In this document: positions 8,374-17,006 of the stretch, one piece after another
How the letters are laid out: each line of letters starts with the position of its first letter
Position numbering within the stretch: the first letter of the stretch is position 1
DNA from: Anaerolineaceae bacterium
GTDB lineage: Bacteria > Chloroflexota > Anaerolineae > Aggregatilineales > Phototrophicaceae
Length of the DNA: 41,192 bases
Direction of reading: 5' to 3'
NCBI GenBank assembly: GCA_002699585.1
Contig: PABP01000033.1
Coordinates: 80,920-122,111, forward strand
Notes under the pieces: generated by a model
Databases searched by the model: none
Seen by the model: only the letters and a program-made list of their open reading frames with translations
What the model was told of the DNA's origin: nothing
Translations under genes and position numbers: made by a program

Positions 8374-9894
8374 TTATCCCCCAAATAAACCTACGACGCC
8401 GATATAAATAGATGGATTATTGAGCTGCTCAACAGTTGCTGTGGCGATATCCACCAGTGGACGCGCATACAGCCCCAAAAACAGGCTGATCGTGAGCAGG
8501 AATGCCGGGGCCAGTACGCTATCACCCACAGGCTTGATTTTGACACGCAGCTCTTCTGGTTTGGCTTTGGCCTGGAATACGTTTTGCCATGTGCGGAACA
8601 TATAGGTCAGGGTCAGGATTCCGCTGCCGACAGCCAGAATAACCGGTATCCATTGGCCATCATCGACACCACTGCGGGCGACGGCAAGCTTACTGATGAA
8701 GCCATTCATGGGCGGTACACCTGCCAGCGCCATCCCACCAATAAACCATAGCCCCCCAATGATCCAGGGCAGCTTGCCACCCAGCCCATTGATATAGCTG
8801 AATTCAGCCGATTTGGGCTTAATGCGGCTGGCGACGACGCCCATTAGCATTAGCAAAGATGACTTAATGAAGGCATGGTTGAAGGCGTAAATGATCGCAG
8901 CAGCCAACGCGAAGGGCGTTCCCCAGCCGATACAAAGCAGGATGAACCCCACCTGGCCAATCGTCGAGTAAGCCAGCATGCGCTTGCCGTTGTAGGTTCG
9001 TAGTGCGCTAAAACTGCCGAAGAAAATACCGATGATGCCTAGCAGCACCAGCAATTGTTCGATCTGCTGGGCTTCTTCTGTGAACAGCAGCGTCACAAGG
9101 CGAATGATGCCGTAGATACCCACTTTAACCACGACCGAAGACAACATCGCACTGAGTGGCGTCGGCGCTGTGGTATGGAAATCCGGCTGCCAGAAGTGGA
9201 ACGGGAACACAGCGCTTTTTAGCAAGAAGGCAGCGGTTAGCATGATACCTGCGCTCTGGGCCAGCAGCGGACGCTCGCCAGTGGCAAGCTGCTGCGCCAT
9301 ATCGGCCATATTCAACGTGCCGAAGGTGGCATACATGGCCGCGATACCCAGCAGCAAAAACAAGGTGCCCATACCACTGATGAGAATGTACTTCAAGGCA
9401 GCTTCTGGGCCATAGCGATCATCGGAGATGGCGACGAGCGATACTGAGGAGAGCACCATCAATTCCATGAAGACGAAGAACGTAAATAGGTCGCCCGTCA
9501 TGAGTGCACCATTCAAGCCCGTTTGCATGAACATGAATAGGGGCATAAATGCCGGGTAGGATAGGCACTTATCCTGGCAGTTGACAGAATATAAGATGCC
9601 ACCCAACAAGACTGTACTGGCCATCACCCCAAATAGGGCAGCTAGATTGTCTGCAACGAAGACGATGCCAAAAGGCGGTTGGATACCCCCAAGCTGGTAC
9701 ACCTGCGGGCCTTCTTCCACAACCTGGATGAGTAGCAGCAGGCTGACAACAGCCGTGATGACACCCCCCGCCAAACTCAAATAGCGTTGGGTTTTATCCC
9801 GATCCGTATTTGAGAACAGCAAGGTAAATACACCCGTGAAAAAGGGTACGAATACGATGGCGATGACGAGTGGGTTATTGCCCATGTCGGTCAC
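8374..9894 (-). CDS. mrpD: Mrp antiporter subunit D (NuoM/NuoN-like)
   Basis: A 506-residue polytopic protein (about 14 membrane segments) of the proton-conducting antiporter family shared with complex I subunits. Visible family features are the transmembrane Glu in FFVFMELMVLSSVSL, the Lys-containing segment FLLKSAVFPFHFWQPDFHTT, and HAFIKSSLLMLMG. MrpD works with MrpA to exchange cytoplasmic Na+ or K+ for protons. GTG 9894 has AGGA only three bases away; an ATG three codons later is an alternative. It sits between mrpC and mrpE in the standard Mrp order. Confidence 0.93.
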   Translation of the reverse strand: MTDMGNNPLVIAIVFVPFFTGVFTLLFSNTDRDKTQRYLSLAGGVITAVVSLLLLIQVVEEGPQVYQLGGIQPPFGIVFVADNLAALFGVMASTVLLGGILYSVNCQDKCLSYPAFMPLFMFMQTGLNGALMTGDLFTFFVFMELMVLSSVSLVAISDDRYGPEAALKYILISGMGTLFLLLGIAAMYATFGTLNMADMAQQLATGERPLLAQSAGIMLTAAFLLKSAVFPFHFWQPDFHTTAPTPLSAMLSSVVVKVGIYGIIRLVTLLFTEEAQQIEQLLVLLGIIGIFFGSFSALRTYNGKRMLAYSTIGQVGFILLCIGWGTPFALAAAIIYAFNHAFIKSSLLMLMGVVASRIKPKSAEFSYINGLGGKLPWIIGGLWFIGGMALAGVPPMNGFISKLAVARSGVDDGQWIPVILAVGSGILTLTYMFRTWQNVFQAKAKPEELRVKIKPVGDSVLAPAFLLTISLFLGLYARPLVDIATATVEQLNNPSIYIGVVGLFGG

Positions 9895-9917
9895 AATTCC
9901 TGATGATTAGGTACTGA

Positions 9918-10262
9918 CTATCGTTTGAGATCACTTATGTCGTCGGAATCGACACTGCCGTAACGCCGCGAGGCAATATTGATCAGGCCGAGCAGCAAGG
10001 CATAACTACCGAAGCTGACAACGACTGCCGTCAGAATAAGTGCCTGGACCAGCGGATCGCTTACGGCGCGTCCTGCTTCGACATTGGTCGTGTAAGGCGG
10101 TACATCACCCTGATACGCGCCTGTTGCCAGGATAAACAGGTTGATGGCCGTGAACAGCATGGAAAAGCCCATAGCCGCTTTGATGAGATCGCGGCGCAAT
10201 AGTTGGAATACGCCAATAGCAAACAAGATACCGACTGCCATTGCAAAGAGTAAGTCAGTCAT
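9918..10262 (-). CDS. mrpC: Mrp antiporter subunit C (NuoK-like)
   Basis: A 114-residue protein with three membrane segments, the NuoK/MnhC fold (LFAMAVGILFAIGVFQLLRR; DPLVQALILTAVVVSFG is the conserved third segment). ATG 10262 follows the mrpA stop by 7 nt, with GGAAGGA as ribosome binding site at the end of mrpA. A start further upstream at 10316 would overlap mrpA and adds a hydrophilic tail foreign to the family. Confidence 0.92.
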   Translation of the reverse strand: MTDLLFAMAVGILFAIGVFQLLRRDLIKAAMGFSMLFTAINLFILATGAYQGDVPPYTTNVEAGRAVSDPLVQALILTAVVVSFGSYALLLGLINIASRRYGSVDSDDISDLKR

Positions 10263-10269
10263 GTGCGCG

Positions 10270-13200
10270 TTATCCTTCCACTTCTGGTAGGGATGTATGT
10301 GTGCTGGTGTCATCAAGGTCTTCTACCTGGGCTGCGCTTTGTGGATGCGCCGTATATTCCATAATGACACTGAAACCACCGAACACAGTCATGGCGACGC
10401 CAATTTCAAACAGTAGCGTACTGGTGAGCTTGAGGCCAAAGGATGCCAGGAAACCGTCGATATGCAGCAGCTTGCCGTAATTGACATAACCCACCAGGGC
10501 ACCATTGGCCGGGTCGAGTAAGATTGGCATCAGGATATTGATGCTGACGAGAATCAACCCGACGCGCAAAAGGCGTGTGGGCGAGAATGCCCCCAGACGT
10601 TGGCGGGCTTCGTCATAGCCGAAGATGACGAACCAGACGGCTGTTACCAAGCCAGCGATGGCGCCTGCTGTAAAGCCATCGCCGGGAGCATGACTGCCGT
10701 TGATGATGTGCGTCAGGGCCAGTAAGAACCCGGCAGGCAGCACAATTCTTGAGACCATCCGTGTAAATGGCGTATTCAAGTTTTCTGGCGTGCGGATTTC
10801 CTCCAGCACGTCTTGCGCATATTCACCCTGGTCAGGGACTTTGCGCTCATCAGGCACAAACGGGCGTCCACTGCTCTGGATGCCGCGCGAAAGCAGTGTC
10901 AGTACACCCAACGCTGCCACTGAGAATACAGTAATTTCAATGAGGGTATCCATGCCACGATAGTCAGACACAATCGCGCCAACGACATCCTCTGAGCCGA
11001 CTTCTTCATAGCTGTTGCACAGATAGTAACGGGCAATTGAAGACCGAACGCCGTCCGTCTCGCGCGGGATGAAGACGCCATCCAGTACACAGAAGTTGCC
11101 CTGGGCGATATCGGCGGGTTCCGGTCGGTTGACAAGGGCGGTCAGGGCGAAGACAAAGACGCTGATGCCTACTGCGGCGGCTATCAGGATATCCCGGAAG
11201 ATGCCCATATTGATGTTGCCGACCATGCTGCGACCCTGCCATAAGCGTGCCATGACCTGCTTGCGTTGGCGCTCGCTCAGGCGGCCCAGCATGAGGATGA
11301 TGAGCACCGAAGTCAAAGTTTCGACGAGCAAGTTTACCAGCGCGACATCTGGCGCGTGTTCCATCAGGAAGATGCCAGCGACCGCGTAGCCCATTACCCC
11401 CAGCGCCAATGCAGCCGTGATGTGTCGGCGTGCGCGTGTCGCCAGAAAGGCGGCGGCAATCGTTAGAATGAGGAGGGCAGCACGTAAGATCGTTGGCCCT
11501 TCAATGACTACGTTAGCAAGATCGAGCTGATCGCCACGCGCCATATCATTGAGCTGGCCACTGCTGAGGACGACGAAGGCTACCACGCCCAGTATCGTCA
11601 CCAGATAGTAGCGTACATAACCGCTTTGGACGCGTGTCGCCTGGATGCCGATCCAGTCAATGAGGTTGATGAAACCCGTAAATGCTTGTCGTCCACTGGG
11701 GATGAAGCCCAAATTGAAGACTGGCAGCCACCAACGTCGTAGCAAAAACAACACAGTCCCTGCGGCAATGGCTCCAGTACTGAGCCAGAAAGCCAGAAGG
11801 TTATAGAAATCAGGCGCGATCAAGTAGAGCTTGAACTCTTTTGGAATGGCGGCATCCAGCAGAGGATACAGAATGATCGAAATGAGAATGCCAAAGGTCG
11901 CTGTTCCCAAGGCTAACAGACCTGGTGCGGCAGTCAAAATGGGCGACGATTGATGATAGTGAATGTGCTCAGTCGGTGGTTTGAAGAAAACATCCCAGAT
12001 GACGATCAGGCCGGCGGTGACGGTGAAGGTTGAGGCCAGCACGACCACAGCAAGGGCTACTGTCGCGCCGACAATGTGTGTCTCAATAAAGGACTCGATT
12101 AGTAGCTCTTTGGCAACAAACCCAAACAAGGGGAATAAACCGGCCATCGACAACGCCGATACAATCGCGACGACAGTCATCGCAGGCATGTATTTACGCA
12201 AGCCACCTAGCTTATCGATGATGCGTGTGCCCGTATTGTGGTCGATTGTGCCCGCGACCAGGAACAATGCCGCCTTATACAGTGCATGCGCCAGAATGCC
12301 GATAAAAGCCGCTTTAAGGCCTTCGTATTCCGGCAGGCCGATTAAGGCGACGATGGCACCCAATTTGCTTACTGTTGAATAGGCAAGCAAGCCTTTAAGG
12401 TCGCGCTTGGTCAGGGCGAAAAAGGCCCCCAGTAGCATGGTCGTCAGGCCGATGAAGACCAGCGCCTGGGACCAAAGAGCGCCTTCGTGCATTGGCGGAT
12501 ACAGACGCGCCAGCAGGTAGATACCTGCTTTCACCATCGTTGCCGAATGCAGATAAGCGCTGGCCGGTGTTGGGGCTTCCATCGCGCCCGGTAGCCAGAA
12601 GTGGAACGGGAATTGGGCACTCTTGCTGAACGCGCCGATCATGATGAGCACAGCAAAGGCCGTGTAATAAGGGTGCTCGTGCAGATGCAGCTTGAGGATT
12701 TCACTGAGTTCGTAAACAGGCGCTTGGCCGAGCATCTGGCCCGATGCCGCCCCCAGGATCACGAAACCAAGGATGAGCGCTAGCGCACCGCCGCCCGTCA
12801 CCATGAAAGCTTGTTGGGCACCGAAACGCGCTTCTGCGCTTTTCTGGCCTTTGAAGCCAATCAGCATGAAGGACGTCACACTGGTGAGTTCCCACATGAT
12901 GAACAGCGTAATGAGGTTCCCTGACAGGACCAACCCCAACATGGCCCCGGCGAAGGCCGATAACCACATCATGAAGCGGCTTTGTTCGGCTTCGTCATCA
13001 AAGTAGTAACCCGCATACAGGAAAATCGCTGCACCGATACCTGTGACGATCAGACTGAACATCAGCGACAGCCCATCAAGGTACCAAGACAGCGACAGCC
13101 CTAACTCAGGCACCCATTCACTGATGAACGAAAGGGCTTGCCCTTCGTGGTCGATGGCCTGGATATACGGGAAGTAACCGAGCAGCGCTAAAAACAGCGC

Positions 13201-13320
13201 AGCCATGACAATTGCGGCAAACCAGGCCCGCCCATCTTTTGTGATGAGCCGGTTGAGTGGGGTTATGGCGATCAATAGTGCCATCAAGAATGGCACAGCT
13301 ACGATAAACGCAAGTTCCAT
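10270..13320 (-). CDS. mrpA: Mrp antiporter subunit A fused to subunit B
   Basis: A 1016-residue membrane protein. The N-terminal two thirds are the NuoL-like proton channel, with the essential-type Glu in IMWELTSVTSFML (Glu144) and the Lys segment AFSKSAQFPFHFWLPGAMEA. A C-terminal MbhD/MbhE-like part follows (~620-830). From about residue 860 the sequence is a complete MnhB/MrpB domain (INGSHAPGDGFTAGAIAG). The MrpA+MrpB fusion explains why no separate mrpB is seen; the same arrangement is known from PhaAB-type antiporters. The complex exports Na+ or K+ in exchange for H+ at the cytoplasmic membrane and supports pH and sodium tolerance. It is the first gene of the operon. A leader of ~170 nt with an extended -10 (TGTTATACT on the minus strand, 13497-13505) is a weak promoter candidate. 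Confidence 0.93.
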   Translation of the reverse strand: MELAFIVAVPFLMALLIAITPLNRLITKDGRAWFAAIVMAALFLALLGYFPYIQAIDHEGQALSFISEWVPELGLSLSWYLDGLSLMFSLIVTGIGAAIFLYAGYYFDDEAEQSRFMMWLSAFAGAMLGLVLSGNLITLFIMWELTSVTSFMLIGFKGQKSAEARFGAQQAFMVTGGGALALILGFVILGAASGQMLGQAPVYELSEILKLHLHEHPYYTAFAVLIMIGAFSKSAQFPFHFWLPGAMEAPTPASAYLHSATMVKAGIYLLARLYPPMHEGALWSQALVFIGLTTMLLGAFFALTKRDLKGLLAYSTVSKLGAIVALIGLPEYEGLKAAFIGILAHALYKAALFLVAGTIDHNTGTRIIDKLGGLRKYMPAMTVVAIVSALSMAGLFPLFGFVAKELLIESFIETHIVGATVALAVVVLASTFTVTAGLIVIWDVFFKPPTEHIHYHQSSPILTAAPGLLALGTATFGILISIILYPLLDAAIPKEFKLYLIAPDFYNLLAFWLSTGAIAAGTVLFLLRRWWLPVFNLGFIPSGRQAFTGFINLIDWIGIQATRVQSGYVRYYLVTILGVVAFVVLSSGQLNDMARGDQLDLANVVIEGPTILRAALLILTIAAAFLATRARRHITAALALGVMGYAVAGIFLMEHAPDVALVNLLVETLTSVLIILMLGRLSERQRKQVMARLWQGRSMVGNINMGIFRDILIAAAVGISVFVFALTALVNRPEPADIAQGNFCVLDGVFIPRETDGVRSSIARYYLCNSYEEVGSEDVVGAIVSDYRGMDTLIEITVFSVAALGVLTLLSRGIQSSGRPFVPDERKVPDQGEYAQDVLEEIRTPENLNTPFTRMVSRIVLPAGFLLALTHIINGSHAPGDGFTAGAIAGLVTAVWFVIFGYDEARQRLGAFSPTRLLRVGLILVSINILMPILLDPANGALVGYVNYGKLLHIDGFLASFGLKLTSTLLFEIGVAMTVFGGFSVIMEYTAHPQSAAQVEDLDDTSTHTSLPEVEG

Positions 13321-13496
13321 CTTTTACCTGTTGTCGAACATACGTCAGCTGAAAAACACTCACGTTGTGTGCTATTAAATTAATGCGTATTTATACAAAG
13401 GATTTAGTCAGAAGAAATCATTTGACACGTAAAAATCGTGCGAATTTTATGATGTGAAATACGTAAACATGGACCAATTAGCTGATAATGTCATGG

Positions 13497-13505
13497 AGTA
13501 TAACA
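13497..13505 (-). promoter_or_regulatory. Possible extended -10 promoter of the Mrp operon
   Basis: Minus-strand TGTTATACT matches an extended -10 (TGn plus TATACT). No good -35 box is visible at the expected distance. The predicted leader before mrpA would be about 170 nt. Confidence 0.3.
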
Positions 13506-13551
13506 AATTTGGTGCCAAAACGGGGAAGATTTTCTATAGATTTCCATGAGA

Positions 13552-13586
13552 CTGGGGAGGCATATCGGCTCGATATGCCTCCCCAG
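13552..13586. repeat. Perfect 16-bp inverted repeat with 3-nt loop downstream of etfA
   Basis: Positions 13552-13567 pair without mismatch with 13571-13586 around loop GCT. It lies 24 nt past the etfA stop, so it probably terminates or protects the etfBA mRNA. Neither strand has a T-run after the stem, so a simple intrinsic terminator is not assured. Confidence 0.7.
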
Positions 13587-13609
13587 AGCATTTATAGGTT
13601 GTGTGATGC

Positions 13610-14638
13610 TTATTTGCCGAGCCGTTTTTTGAGTTCAGCGGTCAAGGCAGGCAAGAAGTCGTACAGGTCTTCTACAACGCCGTATTTTGCTAGCTTGAAG
13701 ATCGGCGCGTCGCCATCTTTGTTGACGGCCACGATGATCTTGCTGCCGCGCATACCCGCTTGATGCTGGATCGCACCGCTGATACCCGCCGCAATGTACA
13801 GGTCAGGATTGACGACTTTACCCGTCTGGCCGACTTGGGCTTCATAGCCAATGAACCCGGCATCCACAGCGGCACGACTGGCACCGACTGCTGCGTCGAG
13901 TACATCTGCCAGTGGTTGGATGACGTTGGCGAACCCATCCTGGGCTTTCCAGATGGTTTCATCATCAACGGCGCCGGAGGGTGTGGCCGGGTTATTGGCC
14001 ATGCCGCGGCCACCACTGATGACGATAGCGGCATCGGTCAGGCTGATGCCTTCGGCCTGGGTGTCGGCTTCTTCAATGGTGATGTTCAGGTTATCAGCGA
14101 TAGCAGCTGCATCAACTGTCGTGATATTGGCTGAACCGCCTGCTTTTTCGGCAGCGGGGAAGGCGCGGCCACGCAGCGCCAGGAAAACTGTTTCGCTGTT
14201 TGCCTTGATCTGGCTGCGGACTTTGCCTGCATAGGCTGGCTTGGTAGCCACAATCGCGCCACCATCGACGCTTAGCTCGATGATTTCGTTAATCATGGCG
14301 CTGTTGGTATCGGCGGCGCTGGCAGCCATCAGTTCGCGGCCATTGCTGCTGCCGACCGCGACCACCGCTTGCGGCTTGTGTTCGCTGACGAGTTGGCTGA
14401 GAAGCGCGGCATACGGCTCTAGTTGGAATTTGGCCAATGAAGCATCTTCACAGACCAGGGCATTGGCTGCCCCATATTCGCCGGATTCTGTGGCGATGGC
14501 CTGGGCATTTTCACCGAAGACAATAGCGGTGACATCCGTGCCGAGGTCGCTCGCTAGCGATGCGGCTGCGCCGAGTGCTTCCCAACTTGAAGGGCTGGCT
14601 GCCCCATGTGCGGTTTCAATCCATGCAAAGACGCTCAT
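13610..14638 (-). CDS. etfA: Electron transfer flavoprotein alpha subunit
   Basis: A 342-residue ETF alpha. The N-terminal domain is the ETF alpha/beta fold. The C-terminal FAD domain carries ISGGRGM, the segment IGYEAQVGQTGKVVNPDLYI, ISGAIQHQAGMRGS, and the final AVNKDGDAPIFKLAKYGVV, all characteristic of FAD-binding ETF alpha. With EtfB it carries electrons from acyl-CoA dehydrogenases to the respiratory chain through ETF:quinone oxidoreductase (not in this window). The ATG overlaps the etfB end by four bases, indicating coupling. The acyl-CoA dehydrogenase at 18889 is a natural electron donor. Confidence 0.95.
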   Translation of the reverse strand: MSVFAWIETAHGAASPSSWEALGAAASLASDLGTDVTAIVFGENAQAIATESGEYGAANALVCEDASLAKFQLEPYAALLSQLVSEHKPQAVVAVGSSNGRELMAASAADTNSAMINEIIELSVDGGAIVATKPAYAGKVRSQIKANSETVFLALRGRAFPAAEKAGGSANITTVDAAAIADNLNITIEEADTQAEGISLTDAAIVISGGRGMANNPATPSGAVDDETIWKAQDGFANVIQPLADVLDAAVGASRAAVDAGFIGYEAQVGQTGKVVNPDLYIAAGISGAIQHQAGMRGSKIIVAVNKDGDAPIFKLAKYGVVEDLYDFLPALTAELKKRLGK

Positions 14639-15408
14639 AGGACCTTCTCCTCTAGCAGTTTATCGACCAGCTTGGTGGCCTTTTCTTCCACGCTTCCGCC
14701 TTCAATGATTTCGGTCGTCATATCGCGTTCCGGCAAGTTCTCGTAGCTGATGACTTCCGTGACAGCTTGCGGTAGCTCGACGCCCAGGTCAGACGAAGCC
14801 CAAACCGGGATTGTCGCCTTAGATGCTTTGCGAATGCCAATAAACGAGGGGTAACGCGGTTCGTTGATGCCTTTGAGCACACTGATAACCGCCGGGAGTT
14901 GGGCGGTTACTTGCTGCACACCCTGGTCGGTGGTGCGCTCGACTTTGATGCTGTCGTCGCTCAGTTCAAGGATTTTGCTGACGTTACTGAGCATCACCCA
15001 GCCGAGTTTGCGGGCTAGCTGGTATATGTGCTGGTCGGTCTGAACGTCAATGCTTTCTTTGCCACAGATGACCAGTTTGGCATCGTCGGCTTTTTCGACA
15101 GCCGCCGCGCCCAGAGTGGCCCAGGTCAGGCTGTCGGTGCTGTCGAGGCTATCTTCATAGACGCGGATGGCGTTTTTCATGCCCATTGCTAGGCTGTGCT
15201 TGAGGGCTTCTTCGTGGGCTTCTTCGCCAATGGTGATGACGGTCGCATCGCTACCTGTGGCTTTCGCCTGGGCGATGGCTTCTTCCAGCGCGTATTCATC
15301 CCAGGGATTGACGATATTCGCCCCATCCCAGACCACCTTGCCACTGTCATCGACTGTGACGTTGGCGGCAGTATCGGGTGTACTGCGCGTAAATGCAATA
15401 ATGTGCAA
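14635..15408 (-). CDS. etfB: Electron transfer flavoprotein beta subunit
   Basis: A 257-residue ETF beta with the AMP-site region typical of the family (VVWDGANIVNPWDEYALEEA near the N-terminus, then LVICGKESIDVQTDQ, and the recognition-type segment LPAVISVLKGINEPRYPSFI). It starts with TTG 15408, supported by a strong GGAGG ribosome binding site seven bases upstream; no ATG or GTG fits the family's start. It is the first gene of the etfBA operon and overlaps etfA by four bases. Confidence 0.95.
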   Translation of the reverse strand: MHIIAFTRSTPDTAANVTVDDSGKVVWDGANIVNPWDEYALEEAIAQAKATGSDATVITIGEEAHEEALKHSLAMGMKNAIRVYEDSLDSTDSLTWATLGAAAVEKADDAKLVICGKESIDVQTDQHIYQLARKLGWVMLSNVSKILELSDDSIKVERTTDQGVQQVTAQLPAVISVLKGINEPRYPSFIGIRKASKATIPVWASSDLGVELPQAVTEVISYENLPERDMTTEIIEGGSVEEKATKLVDKLLEEKVL

Positions 15409-15541
15409 CGTACTACCTCCTTTTGACAGAATATTAGAGCAGCAACAATCAATGCCTGCTGCGGAGTGGGTCCCATTGTAGACGTTTTTGAGTCGAATTC
15501 TAATGGTGGCTCAGGTCAAGTGCGGCGTGAATCGTGTGGTG

Positions 15542-16123
15542 TTATGAGGTTGGGCGCGTGAAGGTGGTCCAATCCGCGTTTTCTGACCAATTTTTGCCAT
15601 CTGGCAGGATAGTAGAGGCATCACAGCGGAGTTGCTCGACATTGGCACCGTACAACACAGCGCCGCGTAAATTTGCACCTGCCAGGTTGGTGCTCCATAG
15701 ATTGGCCTTTGTCAGGGTCGCCTGAGACAGGTCAGCGCCACTGAGGTCTGTGCGTGCTAGATTGCAGCGTGTCAGGTCAGCCTGATTGAGCGTTGCACCG
15801 ACTAGTATCGCTTCGCGCAGGTTGGCATCGACCAGCTTGGTTGCTGTCAGATTGGCATTGCTCAGGTCGGCAGCATGGAAGTAACTGTGGCTGAGGTCAG
15901 CCTCGCTCAGGTTGATGCCGACGAAATCGCTGGTCGCCAGCGTGGCCTTGGCGAGTTTTGCCCCCTGTAAATTTGCATCGCGCAGGCTGCCATCTTTAAG
16001 GATGCCGCGCTCCTGCAAAAAATAGAGGGCTTCAAGCGCGGCTCCATTCGTGCCTGTTTTGATGCGTTCAATATATTGCTCGGTGGATCGAAAGTTGCCG
16101 ATAAAGCGTTTGATACGTTTCAT
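15542..16123 (-). CDS. Pentapeptide-repeat protein
   Basis: A 193-residue protein. From about residue 48 to 170 it consists of consecutive A(D/N)LxX pentapeptides (LSEADLSHSYFHAADLSNAN and so on), which fold as a right-handed quadrilateral beta-helix. The N-terminal ~45 residues (KRFIGNFRSTEQYIERI, ALEALYFLQERGIL) look like a helical cap seen in other pentapeptide-repeat proteins. The family includes DNA-gyrase-protecting mimics, but most members have no known role, and none can be assigned here. It has no signal peptide, so it is likely cytoplasmic. It is a single gene between etfB and the small yqaE-type gene. Confidence 0.9.
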   Translation of the reverse strand: MKRIKRFIGNFRSTEQYIERIKTGTNGAALEALYFLQERGILKDGSLRDANLQGAKLAKATLATSDFVGINLSEADLSHSYFHAADLSNANLTATKLVDANLREAILVGATLNQADLTRCNLARTDLSGADLSQATLTKANLWSTNLAGANLRGAVLYGANVEQLRCDASTILPDGKNWSENADWTTFTRPTS

Positions 16124-16203
16124 AAGGCTCAGAATGCAGCGGACAATTTGAGCAACTATAGCGATTTACGGCAAGCAGGGCCAGCGTCAGAAGGTGTGTA
16201 AAT

Positions 16204-16232
16204 AAAAACGCCGCACTATGTCGGCGTCTTTT
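16204..16232 (-). terminator. Terminator of the YqaE/Pmp3 gene
   Basis: Stem ACGCCG (16208-16213) with CGGCGT (16222-16227) is followed on the minus strand by five U residues (16208-16204). It lies about 20 nt past the small gene's stop. T residues at 16229-16232 could give weaker function on the plus strand. Confidence 0.75.
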
Positions 16233-16250
16233 AATATGGAAATGTGTGAT

Positions 16251-16430
16251 CTAGCGTTTGCGCTTTTCTTTTTCTTCTTCTGCCATGAAGTTGAGCAGTA
16301 GTGCGGCAATGGCACCAGGGATCCATCCGGCTGCTGTCAATGCCAGCACAATGATGAATGTCCCACAACCGCGATCAATGACCGCCAGTGGTGGAAAGAT
16401 GATGCAGAGCAATGCACGGAAGCAACCCAT
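16251..16430 (-). CDS. YqaE/Pmp3 family small membrane protein (59 aa)
   Basis: The short frame translates to 59 residues beginning MGCFRALLCIIFPPLAVI. It contains the Pmp3/YqaE pattern: a hydrophobic segment ending FPPLAVIDRGCG, a second segment IVLALTAAGWIPGAIAALLL, then a charged tail EEEKEKRKR. PPLAV...GCG and G(W/Y)IPG are the family's signature positions. These are two-helix proteolipids of the cytoplasmic membrane; the yeast homologue affects membrane potential and salt tolerance, and bacterial members are often stress-induced. Its own terminator follows at 16204. A link to the nearby Mrp ion antiporter is only suggestive. Confidence 0.85.
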   Translation of the reverse strand: MGCFRALLCIIFPPLAVIDRGCGTFIIVLALTAAGWIPGAIAALLLNFMAEEEKEKRKR

Positions 16431-16495
16431 TGTTTAGGCCCTCATTTTTAGATTGGTTCATATTATCTATACGTAAGGGAAGGGTACGGGTTGCG

Positions 16496-16966
16496 CTAGA
16501 TCGACTGCCAGATCAAAGGTGGCGGTGGTTGATTATCGAGGATAGCTTCCAGATAGGCAGCGGCAGTGTTGAGGTCGGCTTCCAGGTTGATGGACAATTT
16601 GTCACCGCTGTGTACCGCCAGCAGGATCGCCCAGGGGCCGACCGGGCGCATCGAGACATAGCGCATGGCCATTGTATCTGGCTTTTTGGGGTCGAGCTGT
16701 ACGCGCACATGGACTTCTAGCGATTCACCGTTGCCCCATGCTTCCGATGTGTGTTCACCGAGCAGGAACATGGCGACGGCGACGGCGGTCAGGCGTTGGG
16801 TGCTGGCGTTATGATGCATTGTCGATGTCATGGCGACACCGCGTACATGCGTCAGGATCAGCCCCTCAATCGAAAGATCAGCTTCTTGCAGGGACCACAA
16901 GCAGCGCGTCACCAGGGCGCGTTGTTCATCAGATAGCATGTTATTGTGGCCATTTTCCATGTTCAT
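16496..16966 (-). CDS. Roadblock/LC7-like protein, hypothetical
   Basis: A 156-residue soluble protein with no membrane segment. The order of features fits the Roadblock/LC7 (LAMTOR-like) fold: an N-terminal helix (SDEQRALVTRCLWSLQEA), strand IEGLILTHVRGVAMTSTM, helix LTAVAVAMFLLGEHTSEAWG, then strands around RYVSMRPVGPWAILLAVHSG and a final helix. In bacteria such proteins often partner with small GTPases (MglA-type) and regulate polarity or motility, but no GTPase gene is adjacent. The start is uncertain among Met1, Met3 and Met10. The assignment rests on pattern only and needs a profile search. Confidence 0.6.
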   Translation of the reverse strand: MNMENGHNNMLSDEQRALVTRCLWSLQEADLSIEGLILTHVRGVAMTSTMHHNASTQRLTAVAVAMFLLGEHTSEAWGNGESLEVHVRVQLDPKKPDTMAMRYVSMRPVGPWAILLAVHSGDKLSINLEADLNTAAAYLEAILDNQPPPPLIWQSI

Positions 16967-17006
16967 GATTATACGCTTTAAGCAATCATTTCTTGCAAGC
17001 CAGCTT

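Noticed and set aside
10270-13320. Missing mrpB as an operon deletion
   Set aside because: The MrpB domain is present, fused to the C-terminus of MrpA.
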